NCBI GenBank assembly: GCA_964036665.1
Contig: OZ038531.1
Span: 1,736,001-1,800,000, forward strand
DNA length: 64,000 bases
Direction: 5' to 3'
Source: Gordius sp. MW1
Lineage: Eukaryota; Nematomorpha; Gordioida; Gordea; Gordiidae
This document shows positions 10,764-21,590 of this stretch, one piece after another. The translations under genes and the position numbers were made by a program. Under the pieces are notes generated by a model. That model was not told the origin of the DNA and searched no databases. It saw only the letters and a list, made by a program, of their open reading frames with translations. The stretch's first letter is position 1, and each line of letters starts with the position of its first letter.

Positions 10764-11386
10764 AATATTCGTCCCCCTTTGTAATATATTATGCTTTTGG
10801 CTTCATGTAACTTTGGCAGGTGTTTTTCGTAGGTGCGTCTTAGCCCACACGTGACCATTGTATTTTGTTTACCCCTAATCCACTCTTTTAATTGCCGCAG
10901 CCCCGGATCCTCCAAGGTGTGTTGTTTTACCACGTCCAATGATATAAACGAATTCATCGAGTCCTCTGGTATTTCCTCGCTAACCTGATACGCGTGTTCG
11001 TTCGGATTTCTAGACAAGAAATCTGCCGCGTTTTCGGTTCCCTTGTTGTATTCGAACTTGGTCGTATAGCCTGATACCATGAGCGCCCACCTGGTTAGGC
11101 GTGGTGACCATTGTTCCTTGCCCCTTTTGCTCTAATCGAATATATATATAAGCGGTCTATGATCCGTCATGATAGTAACGCTTCGTCTTTGTACATATTC
11201 GTTGAACTTTTTTAGTCCATACACCACCGCCAGGGCCTCTCGTTTGATCGTCGAATACCGGCTTTCGCTATCGTTTAATGCTCTTGACGCATAGGCCACC
11301 ACTCTCCAATTCTCTCCTGGTGCTCGTTGCTGTAAGATGGCCCCTAACCCCAATTCGAGGCGTCTACGACCAGGCCGGTCTCCCAC
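10760..11386 (-). pseudogene. Gypsy RNase H and connection region
   Basis: RNase H motifs are clear: WRVVAYASRALNDSESRYS, REALAVVYGLKKF and TDHRPLIYIFD, then an in-frame TAG near 11132. The frame then continues SKRGKEQWSPRLTRWALMVS and FEYNKGTENAADFLSRNP, the usual end of the domain. A +1 shift near 11350 separates it from RT. RNase H degrades the RNA strand during reverse transcription. Confidence 0.85.
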
Positions 11387-13170
11387 TCTCCATTGAAGTA
11401 CGCCAGAACGGGGGCTTTCGCAAGCGCGGACTTGATAGCTTCAAATGCTCCTTGCTGTTCTTCACCCCAGTGGTACATCACGTTCTTTTTCATGAGTTTC
11501 TGAATCGGGTGTATGATTTTGGCGTAGTCCTTAATGAACTTTGAAAAGTATGTTGTTAACCCAAGGAAGGACCTTATTTCGTTTTTGTTAGTTAAGTTTT
11601 TCCACTGCTTGACTAATTCGGCTTTATTGTCGTTGATTCGAATCCCCTTGTTACTTATTACGTATCCCAGAAAGGTTACTTCCTTCGCCCACAAGATACT
11701 CTTGGCAATATTCGGCACGAATCCCCACTTTTGTAACGTATCTAGTACCTTGAGTAACCTCTCGTTGTGAATTTCTTCCGCCTCCCCTGCAATTAAGATA
11801 TCGTCGATGTAAACCGCAACCCCTTCCATGCCTTCTAATATTTGGTCCATTGTCTTTTGAAAAATGGCCGCGGCACAATTTAAACCGAACGGCATCCGGT
11901 TAACTTTAAATAGACCCTTGTGTGTCGAGATAGTCAATCGTTGGCTCGTCTCTGGCCCTAATTCGAGCTGTAGGTACGCTTTCGTAAGGTCCAGCTTCGT
12001 AAAATAGCACGCATTATCAAGTTTATTTAACAAGTCGTCGATTTTGGGTAACGGGTACAACAACCCTTGCGCGTATTTATTTATCTTAAACCGGTAGTCT
12101 ATACATAATCGCAGAGTTCCATCGCTTTTTTTCACGGGTACCACTGGGCTGGCCCATCTTGAGAAATCGATTGGTTCAATCACCCCGTCCTTGATCCATT
12201 TATCCAACTCTTCTTCTACTTCTTTCTTCCACGCCATCGGCACCCTTCGAGCGGGGATAAATACGGGCTCTATGCCCTCTTTTAACGGCACCTCCACCGT
12301 TATTCCCTTGACCGCTTGTGGGAGTTCGTCTTGCTGGCCACCCCATCGCTTCATCACGTGCTGGATCGCGGCCTTGGTGTCTTTCGGTCTTTCTACGTAA
12401 TTGACCGCGAACCGTTCCGCCGCAGCCCTAGAGTTCCAACGTATTTGACGCCAGATTTCGGGCTCGAACTCCTGTATCCAATCGATCCCGCACAACGGCG
12501 GCCCCGCTACGTCTGCTAGCAATAACGACAGCTGTTTCCTCGTGTTACCCATTCGGACATCGACATGCACCTTGGCTACGATCTTTATTTCCTCGTGGCC
12601 GTACGCGTATATCGTCGGGACGGGCTCTTTGTTGCGTGGGATCTCCTTCGCCCATATTCGCGCCGGTATGATCGACACCGTAGCGCCCGTATCGAAGATA
12701 AATTGGAACAAATCGTTATTAATGTATACGTCAACTGTTAACACATCTAAAGCATGGTTTAACCTGGGAATCCGGACCGGTCCAGTCCACGCTTCTCGTC
12801 TCGCCACCACGCTCCACGCCTCTTCGGACCAGTCCTGCAAGATGCTTAGCCCCCCTTCTATTGTCTCGGCCGTTAACGCCAGTTCTCGTAGGCGGTCCCA
12901 TTTGATATCATCTTCTGATAATAGTCTCGCCTGTAAGCTTCTATCGCGCAATCCTATAATAAATTGGTCGACGATTCTGTTTTGCAACTCTTCGTCTCCG
13001 AAGTTGCAGCTGTTAGCTCCGGCCTTGAGTCTATTAGCGTACGCGTCTATTGACTCTCCCTGGCCTTGTCGCATCTTTGAGAATTCGTGTCTCTTTGCTC
13101 TCCTACAAGGGTTCTTTTGGAATAACTTCTTTAACCGCTCTTTCGCTTCTTCATATGTCATCCCTGTCAA
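11344..13170 (-). pseudogene. Gypsy gag-protease-reverse transcriptase
   Basis: 608 codons open. Residues about 1-110 are a gag capsid-like region (FQKNPCRRAKRHEFSKMRQG, IVDQFIIGLRDRS). A protease follows with the DTG active site in FIFDTGATVSIIP. RT carries RLCIDYRFKINKYA, YFTKLDLTKAYLQLEL, MPFGLNCAAAIFQ and the catalytic YIDD. Between gag and protease I find no CCHC zinc knuckle, which most Gypsy gags have. The frame is shifted from the gag start at 13167 upstream, and shifted into RNase H at its end. Confidence 0.9.
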
Positions 13171-13353
13171 CTCTTGCGGTTTATAATCCTTCGGAATGCA
13201 TCCCCCTCGAGGTTGGTTAATAATAGAGCCGCTTTTTGCTCATCTGTCTCCGCCTTATTACTCCTAAGGAATAACTCGAATTGAGTTAATAAAACATCGA
13301 TGTCAGCCGTTGTTTTATATTTCAGCATCTCCGCGTAGGTTCCCGACGCCAAC
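13167..13353 (-). pseudogene. Gypsy gag N-terminus
   Basis: Short frame immediately inside the 5' LTR. It overlaps the PBS-like motif and reads EMLKYKTTADIDVLLTQFEL, FLRSNKAETDEQKAALLL, TNLEGDAF, as in gag proteins of small Gypsy elements. A frameshift near 13170 moves it into the 1.8-kb gag-pol frame. No ATG is obvious at the very start. The first in-frame Met may be in AEMLKY. Confidence 0.7.
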
Positions 13354-13537
13354 TGTTGTTATTGGGAATCTTTATTTACTAGAGAGAGGTTTCGATGTAA
13401 TACAAAAATAGAAAAGTGAGTAAAAACGTGTATATCCAACGTATATAATACATACCAATTAACGATAATTAGATTGACAACACAACGGTAAACAATATAT
13501 CCCCTGAGGCACTTCGCGCTCCAATTACCTCTCTACA
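13354..13537 (-). repeat. 5' LTR of the Gypsy element
   Basis: 184-bp LTR matching 9501-9681, adjacent to the PBS-like TGGCGTCGGGAAC. It would carry the element's promoter. No separate TATA box could be assigned with confidence. Confidence 0.85.
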
Positions 13538-14165
13538 AATTATATTAAGGTATTATATATATTTGTACTCATGTATATATTCTTAGATATATAAGCATTA
13601 AATATATACATTTACACTTATATAAGCAAGTTATATGATTATAAATATAGATTTATATACTTACATCTATATAATGACACTTTAATACATAAATAGTACT
13701 ACATGTAATATGTACGTATTATATAAGATTTTTAATTGAAATGCACAAATAAGTTTGAAATATGTTGCTTTATTACTTGAAGAAATCTATCTAAATCAAA
13801 ATTTGTTAGCATTTTAAAAACAAAAACTTAATTATGTCAAACTTATTAATTGAAGATAACTATCTAAATCAAAATAGCATTTTAAAAGCAAAAACCTAAT
13901 TATGTCAAGCCAGAATCATTTTTCAGAAACTTATATGCTGTTTTATTACTTGAAGAGAACTATCTAAATCAAAATTTTTAGTATTTTAAAAGCAAAAACC
14001 TAATTATGTCAAGCAACAATCATTTTTCACAATCTTATATGTTTCAATTACTTGAAGGGAACTATCTAAATTTAAATTTTTAGCATTTTAAAAGCAAAAG
14101 CCTAATTATGTCAAGCAACAATCATTTTTCACAGACTTATATGTTATTTTATTACTTAAAAAGAG
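13538..14165. repeat. Long tandem repeat unit 2, with ~105-bp subrepeats
   Basis: Second copy of the 8815-9500 unit. The subrepeats 'gcaaaaacctaattatgtca' recur at about 13880, 13990 and 14095. Confidence 0.65.
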
Positions 14166-16379
14166 AGACACCTTAAAAATTTTAGAATCTTGAAATTAAA
14201 AAAAAAGTTAACAGATGGTAAGTTCTGCCTATTTATTATAAAATGCTGGGCAATAAGAGAGGGACTTTATTTGGGATGATGCATCTCAAAAATAGTATTT
14301 GGGAGACCCAAAAACTTTAAAATCTAAACATGAAAAACTAATTTACTAGATAGGAAGTTCTATATATACATATAATATATAGAGTACCTACATATATATA
14401 AGTAAATATGCATTGTACATAAATATTATTTAAAAGATTATAATTATGTGTATATATATATAAGCATAAATAAATTTGCATAGATTATATATAGTGCCTA
14501 TATGTACATGTAAATATATAGAATGAATAGAAATATTTATAGTATTTCAATACACTATGGCTATTTTATAAAAAATACAAAAATATAATACTTTTAAACT
14601 ATCCTTAATATAAATGTATATATATATATATAATACTCTAACATTATTATTCATATTTTTATATATGTATATCTAAAATTAAAATCATATATTGTGCTTA
14701 TACAATTGTAAATGTATATCTTTAGTGTTTATATACTTAGGAACTTAAAGATGGGTTTAAATATATGTAATAACGATATAATTATGGTATATTATAATGT
14801 ATGTAATATACAGCACATATAATATATTATATATATTGTATATATTTATTTATGTAATTAACTCTTTTTAATTTGATATTTTAGATCATATATCTTGTTT
14901 GTAAGTACTTTCGTTATTATCGGTTTTCCACATTATGCGTCAGATTCAAAATTGCCTTATTATAAATATACAACTTGACTTTAACAAATCCTCAGTTTTA
15001 AGTGAAATAAAATTTTATATATTAAAATGTATTTGTTGAAATATAGGAACTATATGTTACATAAACATACATTTAATATAACTTTGTAAAACATAAATTA
15101 CAGAAGATGATCCTGGTTGAAAATTGTGTTTTTATATAACATGTACAACTTAGACAAAATAATCAGATATTCATTACACCAATCTCAGTTTTGAGCAAAT
15201 GATACTTAAGTTTTAAAATGTTTTATAAAATATCTAAACTTAGAATTTATGGAAGTTGAATTGCAACATATTGACCATTTCTAATTATAATTATATCTTA
15301 ATTTATTAATACTAATTTACTTTTTTTATTGTGCTCCACTTTTTTTTAAAACAAATAGTTAATTAATTTGCCTCTCACTTTGCAAACCCTATACCACATA
15401 TATAAAATCTAACCTCATTTTTATTTGGTCGTGAGTGTATAATTTGTCATTATAATATTACATTGAACGGTTATAAATTTTATAAGCAAAATAATAAGAT
15501 TACATTTCAATAATGTTACCTCAATTCTATAGTTACCAGTAACTACTAAACAAAAATATGAAATTAGCACATTAAATTACTTGAGATACTTGACAAAGTT
15601 AAAAAATTAGAAATTTAATTTACTTTGACTGTTGAAATTATTAGAATAACATCCATCCATCGTCGTACCATTAACTGCCAAACAAAATTATAAAATAAGG
15701 TTGAATTACTTGATATGTTAGGAATGTCATCTAGTGGTCTTAGGCCTGCTAAAAATATATAAATACTAATGACAATTTATACTTATATGTGGAATATTTG
15801 AATGCTCTTTAGTGATAAAATATGTATTTCCATCTTTTATAGCTCTGCCCGAACATTTAGTATGCCGGCATCTAAGGTATATTTGGAATTTTTCCCTTAC
15901 TTGTATTTTGTATAGTAGAAATTGTCATAATAGTAGAGTTTTTTTTCTTTGCGTTAACATCATTAACGGAAATGAAATAAGTATGTATGTATGTATGTAT
16001 GGAGTGGGGGTCAAAGGAGCTCATCAGGAAAAGAAGGAGCACACTTTGTTTACTGAAAATAAATCAAGGCAAAACTATCAAACCTATTTCTAAGAAGAAT
16101 TTGCACAAAGAAGGGTGTATTAATTTTAAAATAACCCTAACCCAAATCAAAAAATCAGTCCCTCATTTTTTTTAAAAAACATATCATCTCATAAATAGTC
16201 AATATACATCATGCAATTATATCAATAAGTATGAAAAAACATCAGGATAAATAAAATATGTAATTTTATAAATATCCATAGTTGGTATTTAAAAAATATA
16301 AGGGTTAAATTATACAATAAAATCTTTCCATACATAAATGACTTTTATTATAAGTATAACATCAGGATAAGGTATTTGC
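14166..16379. other. AT-rich non-coding region
   Basis: Very AT-rich, with many TATATA runs (for example 14450-14470, 14620-14635, 14820-14840). A (GTAT)5 microsatellite lies at 15981-16001. The open frames at 15812-16175 contain the microsatellite and show no family signature. I see no gene. Confidence 0.5.
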
Positions 16380-16600
16380 TAAAACAATATGTTAAATTCT
16401 GATATACATGATGAGAAATGTTCCAATTCAATCTTTATATGTTCATATATTTACTTGTTATGATTTCACTAGGACATGTTAATATAAAATAATTTGTGCT
16501 AAGACAATATGTTAAATTCTGATGAATAATATGAGATAAGTTCCAATAAATTCTCTAAAAATTTATGTATATATTACTTGTTACAAATTCAAATTCACCA
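16380..16600. repeat. ~120-bp tandem duplication
   Basis: 'acaatatgttaaattctgat' occurs at about 16384 and again about 120 bp later. Similar sequence follows each, including 'atattacttgtta'-like ends. Confidence 0.55.
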
Positions 16601-16677
16601 TATCAAAAAACCCTGAGCAAATCTGAGCAATCATGACGAGTTTCGCTCCTATTTCTGTGCTCCTTTGACCGGTTCCC

Positions 16678-17621
16678 GTATGTATGTATGATTGCCGCGA
16701 AGACGCCCAAGAGCTTAGTAAGTGCAATCTAAGGTTGGGCCACTTCTCACGCCAAATGGCGCATAAGGCCACGTTAGTGACAACGTGTGTAATGTACCTG
16801 TAACAAATTTGATTAATATGCAGTGTAATTATGGCATGTTAATATGTAATGCCCAACTTCATGAGAATTAAAGAGAACTTTGTAGGTGAGCGTTTATTAC
16901 GAATAAGATATACGCGCCCTTGTAGTTGAAAGACTAGATAGTTGGTTCTTTGAGAATTCTATCTATAGTTTCCTATCTTGCATTATTATCAACATTAAAT
17001 CCCAGTCCTGACCTAATAATTGAATTTGTCGAAATGTCTTGTGTAGCCAACTGCCATTGCACTTCAAACCTCTTAGTGAAGGAGGATACCAGAACAGTGA
17101 AGACAGGCAATAGTTTGTACCTTTTCTTCGGACCTGATGTGCTAAAGAATTCCACTTCCTTGTTAACACAATATTTTTAACTGGAGGGATCTTACAACGC
17201 ATCCACAGATTTTCGTTTGTTATCGTTGCCGGATAAAAGATTCGACATACAATTCGTAGCATTTTGTTGATGTTAACTTGGAGTTTTTTTTATGCCGGGG
17301 GCACGCAACGACCAAGATTCACACCCATAAAGAAGTGTTGGAGAATCATAGCTTTAAAGATCCTCAGGCGGGTGTTGAGGACCAGTTGGCGCGAGCGCCA
17401 GATTGCCGAACAAGAATAAAATTTTACAAGGGTTCGTCGGAGTTTTAATTCCATTCTCCGTCGGCATACGTATCCTCTGTTAGTTGTACTTCTAGATATC
17501 TTACTCTGTGGGATGCTTGTATCGGGTTATTTTCAATAATTAACTCCTCCTCTGATTGATTATTTATTACAAGCATAGAGCACTTACCAGCATTTATAAA
17601 CAACCCTGCTTGTTTCGCCTG
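16678..17621 (-). pseudogene. LINE ORF2 C-terminal region and 3' UTR
   Basis: Minus strand: KQAGLFINAGKCSMLVINN follows directly from the RT segment at 21143-21586. The post-RT region comes next, decayed by stops and shifts, with traces of the LYGCESWSLRAPGIKK-type and MLRIVCRIFYPATITNENLW blocks that are cleaner at 59465-59950. The 3' UTR (16690-16960) has 'ccgcgaagacgcccaagagc' on the plus strand. This motif is shared with three other LINE ends in the window, each beside GTAT repeats. Not translatable as one frame. Confidence 0.75.
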
Positions 17622-17794
17622 TGTAATATCATAGATTTATACTTTGTATTTATATATACGTTTAAGTTCGTTGTTCCTAGTGGAACATACATGTTTTTTT
17701 ATCATCACATGTTTTAGTTGATATTGCATATTAATAAAAAGCTTCAGCGATTTCTGAGTAGTTGATATACTACATTGTAGTTAAGAATACTACA
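17622..17794 (+). repeat. 5' LTR of Gypsy family 2
   Basis: TGTAATATC...AATACTACA, about 173 bp. It contains 'gtatttatatatacgtttaa' then 'gttcgttgttcctagtg', which recur in the 3' LTR at 33285-33417. A PBS-like TGGCGCGGTACTAC lies at 17801, six bases inside. Confidence 0.75.
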
Positions 17795-17829
17795 TTTTAT
17801 TGGCGCGGTACTACATTTATTCTTTGGCC

Positions 17830-19666
17830 ATGGACATAATTCCTTGCTACAATGGCACAGATAAGATTGATTCTTATATATTTAATTGAAAATATATTTA
17901 GGGCCAGGAATATTGAAAATTTGGATAAGAAAGCCACCACGCTGATATTGGCGTATATGGGCCTATCTCACATCAAGAAGATAAGAACTTTTGTATACCC
18001 AAAGGATATTACTAAACTAAAATACAATGAATTGATTCAAATCATCAGAAAGGTATTTACTGTAAAAAATACCATTTTTCAAAATAGATTAATGTTTATT
18101 CGTTGCCTAAAAAATGATGGAGAGTCAATAAAAGATTATGCAACAAAATTGAAACAAATTGCAGAAGAATGTGACTTTTCTATACAACTTAATGAAAGGT
18201 TGAGGGATCAATTTTTGCATGGAATACAGAATAAAACTTTTGAAATTGAAGTTAGAACAAGATGGCCAGATGCAGTTGATCCCGAAGGAAATGCAATTAC
18301 GTTTGAAGATTTGTATAAAATTGCTGAAGCAATGGAATTAGCAAGAAATGAAGTAGTAACTCATGAAATAGATGTAATATATCAAAAGTCTAAGCCAAAA
18401 TTTAGACATGTCACCACAAAGAAATTTCTCCACCAAAGATCAACATCTACTAAAAGATGTGAGAGATGTGGAAAGGTGCATGAAGTTAACAAGTGCCCAG
18501 CATTTAATAAAGAGTGCTACAAATGCCACAGAAGGGGACACTTTGCAAGATTTTGTCATACAAGATCTGTCAATATGATAAATACTTTACACGTAAAAAA
18601 TTATACAAGTTTGGGGATGAAGAAACCCTATATCAAGGTTTGTATCAACCAAAAACTATGCAAGATGCTTTTCGACACAGGAGCAGCAGTCTCAATTATA
18701 AACCAAGAAATTTATAATTTGATTCAGAATCCAACTCTTGAAGAATGCCCAAAATTAAGATCTTTTGGATACCATCCAATACCAATCTTAGGAAAAACTA
18801 AAGTTACAGTTCAACTTGGTCTAAAAGTTTTGACATTACCTGTAGTGGTTACAACAGCAAACGAAGGGGCAATTTTTGGCCTTGACTGGATAAAAGCGTT
18901 TGACCTTGACCTGCCGGGTGAGGTTTCAATAAACAAAATACAACAGGAATTAGATTCCCTATTACTTACTCGGTATCCAACTATATTTAGCGATGGCCCC
19001 GGAGTTATTAAGAATTATAAAGTCAAAATATTTTTAAAAGATGAAAGCCAGCCAATATCATTTCAACCCCGAAGGGTACCGTTTCCGTTAAGGAAAAAAG
19101 TAGAATTGGAATTAAAAAGGTTGGAGGACGAAAACATTATTGAACGAGTGGACCCATCTTTAAGTGAAGTTAAATGGATCACACCAACGGTAAATGTTGT
19201 TAAAGGGAATGGTTCTATTCGAATCTGTGGGGATTTCAGAGTTACTTTGAACCCCTACCTTAGTACCAATGATCATATGCTGCCAACATTTGATGATCTA
19301 ATTACAAAAATAGCTGGTGGTGAGAAATATACAGTGATAGATCTACGCGACGCGTATTTACAAATGATGGTAGATGAAGAGAGTAGACAATTGTTAACAA
19401 TTGCTACGCATGTTGGTCATTTTAGGTACAAACGTTTGCCATTTGGTTTAGCGACGGCACCAAATCTTTTTCAACGATATATGGAAAACTTATTAAATGG
19501 AATTCCGCACACTGGGGTACTGTTAGATGATATTATAGTCACGGGGTTAAATCAAGATGACCATTTGAAAAATCTAAACGAGGTCCTAACAAGAATACAA
19601 AATGCTGGGCTGAAAGCAAAAAAGGAAAAAGTAAAATTTTTTCAAAACTCTCTATCTAGGACATAA
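17830..19666 (+). pseudogene. Gypsy family 2 gag-protease-RT
   Basis: The likely original start is ATG 17830 (MDIIPCYNGTDKIDSYIF). A shift near 17883 leads into the long frame that runs to 19666. Gag includes YATKLKQIAEECDF and two zinc knuckles, CERCGKVHEVNKC and CYKCHRRGHFARFC. The protease has LFDTGAAVSII. RT has IRICGDFRVTLNPYL, YTVIDLRDAYLQMM, LPFGLATAPNLFQ and a catalytic box reading LLDD rather than the usual Y(I/L/V)DD. The related copy at 31.3 kb also has LLDD, so this looks like a family trait. The frame shifts near 19640. Confidence 0.88.
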
Positions 19667-20281
19667 AATTGATTCGACAGGTATCCACCCTACAGAAGAA
19701 CGCATTGAGTCAATTAAGAATTTCAAGATACCAGAAAATAAAAAGGAGCTACGCTCATTTTTAGGTCTTGTAAATTATCAGGAAAGGTTCATTCCTCGAT
19801 TACACGAAAAATGTGCTCCACTACATGCATTAACTGGTTCTACCATAATGTGGAGATGGACAATTCAGGAACAAAAAATTTTTGATGAAGTTAAGTTGAT
19901 GCTTTCATCTACTGACACCTTAGTACCGTATAGTACAACGTTACCAGTTAATCTTGCAGTTGATGCGTCCGAGACAGGTGTAGGCGCCGTGATATCTCAT
20001 GTTTTTCCCGACAAATCTGAAAGACCCATAGCTTATGCTTCTAGAACGTTGAGCCAATCTAAAAACATTATTCGACGATTGACCGTGAAGCTAGAGCCAT
20101 AATTTTTGGAGTTGAGAAATTTAATCAGTATCTCAGAGGACGAAAATTTACGTTAACAACGGACCACGAACCGTTAGAAAGAATTTTCGGTTGTAAAAGG
20201 GATCTACCCAAAATCGTTAATAACAGGCTGGTACGGTGGGCTTTACTATTAAATTCATATCAATATGAAATTAAATATCGT
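19640..20281 (+). pseudogene. Gypsy family 2 RT thumb and RNase H
   Basis: Continues with HKIDSTGIHPTEERIESIKN, FKIPENKKELRSFLGLVNYQ and RNase H motifs LAVDASETGVGAVISHVFP and RPIAYASRTLSQ. A frameshift near 20090 follows, then TTDHEPLERIFGCKRDLPK. RNase H would remove template RNA. It is broken by at least two shifts. Confidence 0.8.
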
Positions 20282-21142
20282 ATGGGTAAAAACAACAAAT
20301 GTGCAGATGCTCTGTCTAGATTGACTACTCACGAAGATGGTGACGATGCAAATATAAACAATATTGGGTTATTAATGATCGAGGACTTAACACTGAATAG
20401 AGAAATGATTAAAAATGCAATAAAGACAGATCGTAGTTGTCTAGAATTAATTCGTGCTATTGAGCGCAATTGGCGCATTGACATGTCCAAATTTCAGTTA
20501 GATATAAAAGGATATTTCAATAAACGTGAAGAGATTTCATACGAAAGTGGACTACTATTTCTAGGAAATAGGTTGATCATTCCGAAATCTTTACAGAATT
20601 TGGTTCTTCGGATTTTACATCAAGGACATCCTGGAATTACTGGGATGCGAAATGTTTGTCGCTATTATGTTTATTGGCCGAGAATGGATGAAGACATTGA
20701 CAGACATGTAAAATCATGCGAAGGATGTCAAGAAGTGCGACCTCCAGAAAAGCAGGTACCGCTCTATCCATGGAATTTACCTGATCGTGTGTGGGACCGT
20801 GTGCACATTGATATAGCTGGTCCAATAGAAGGAAAATGGTGGTTAGTATTAATAGACTCATTCTCAAAATGGATTGAGGTAGCAACGGTAACTTCGACAA
20901 CAACATCGGCCGTAATCAATCATCTACGGAATTGGTTCTGTAGATTTGGAATTCCGACGCAGATTGTGTCAGACAATGGACCACAATTTGCTGGACAAGA
21001 ATTTTTCAAATTCTGTGTTTCATATAATATTACTCACATAAAATCGACTCCATATCATCCTAAAACCAATGGGCAGGCCGAAAGGATGGTTAAAAACAAG
21101 ATATTATGCGGCGAGAAAACAGACTTGGAACAAAGTACTACA
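20282..21142 (+). pseudogene. Gypsy family 2 RNase H end and integrase
   Basis: Open for 288 codons. MGKNNKCADALSRL ends the RNase H connection. Integrase follows with the H2C2 finger (HQGHPGITGMRNVCRYYVYW, CEGCQ) and the core residues in VHIDIAGP, IVSDNGPQF and YHPKTNGQAERMV. All three catalytic acids (D, D, E) are present. Translation then runs into a short tail produced by the 3' deletion, so the C-terminal DNA-binding module is lost. Confidence 0.85.
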
Positions 21143-21586
21143 GCCTGATTAGCAAATCTATCAACCATCGATTGAGCCTGTGATACAGACGAGGCGATAA
21201 GGCATATATCATCCGCGAAAAGTAGTGAAGATATGTTGATACCGTTTACATTGATGCCTTCGTAGCCAAGTATAGACCGCTTTACGATCAAGTCCATCGC
21301 TATTATAAAAAGAAGGGGGGACAGTGGACAGCCCTGTCTAACTCCCACTGTCACTGGAATCGGGTCTGATTTGTGTTGCAGATGCGTTACTATTACTTTC
21401 ATATCTTTGTAGATCAGGAAGATCATAAGGATCAATTTCTTGGGAATTTCCAATAGACAAACGACTCCCATATGTAAAGATGGGAAAGGGAGTCAAACGC
21501 TTTCGAAATGTCTAGGAAGACTAAAACCAAAGGGTCCCCACTGGAGCGCGACACATCTACCATATTTCTCAATGTGATGATGTGGT
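21143..21586 (-). pseudogene. LINE reverse transcriptase, central part
   Basis: The minus strand carries FLDISKAFDSLSH (catalytic Asp block), then after a one-base shift VGVRQGCPLSPLLFIIAMDL and SSLLFADDICLIAS with the FADD catalytic pair. It ends MVDRFANQA at the Gypsy junction. Upstream coding continues at 23065 across the nested insert. Confidence 0.85.
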
Positions 21587-21590
21587 CCGG

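Larger units (their letters stand above)
9501..13537 (-). mobile_element. Complete but inactive Ty3/Gypsy element
   Basis: The two LTRs, 9501-9681 and 13354-13537, both begin TGTTG and end CTCTACA on the plus strand. Identical 5-bp duplications AATTA flank the element at 9496-9500 and 13538-13542. On the minus strand the order is 5' LTR, a PBS-like TGGCGTCGGGAAC two bases inside, gag, protease, RT, RNase H and integrase, then a purine tract abutting the 3' LTR. At 4.04 kb it is compact for Gypsy. The LTRs differ at roughly half a dozen positions plus a small indel. The polyprotein is broken by several frameshifts and stops. Confidence 0.92.
17622..21142 (+). mobile_element. Ty3/Gypsy element with deleted 3' end, nested in the LINE
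   Basis: It begins with an LTR starting TGTAATATC at 17622 and ends ACTACA at 21142, flanked by GCCTG at 17617-17621 and 21143-21147. The 5' LTR also ends ACTACA (17794). The integrase breaks off shortly before the final ACTACA, so a deletion removed the integrase tail and all but the last bases of the 3' LTR while leaving the target duplication. A related, also decayed, copy lies at 31062-33417 and supplies the missing 3' end. Confidence 0.85.

Noticed and set aside
12542..13186. 214-codon plus-strand frame
   Set aside because: Antisense shadow of the Gypsy gag-pol frame on the minus strand, which has clear protease and RT motifs.
15812..16175. Frame containing a MYVCM repeat
   Set aside because: The repeat is the (GTAT)n microsatellite in translation.
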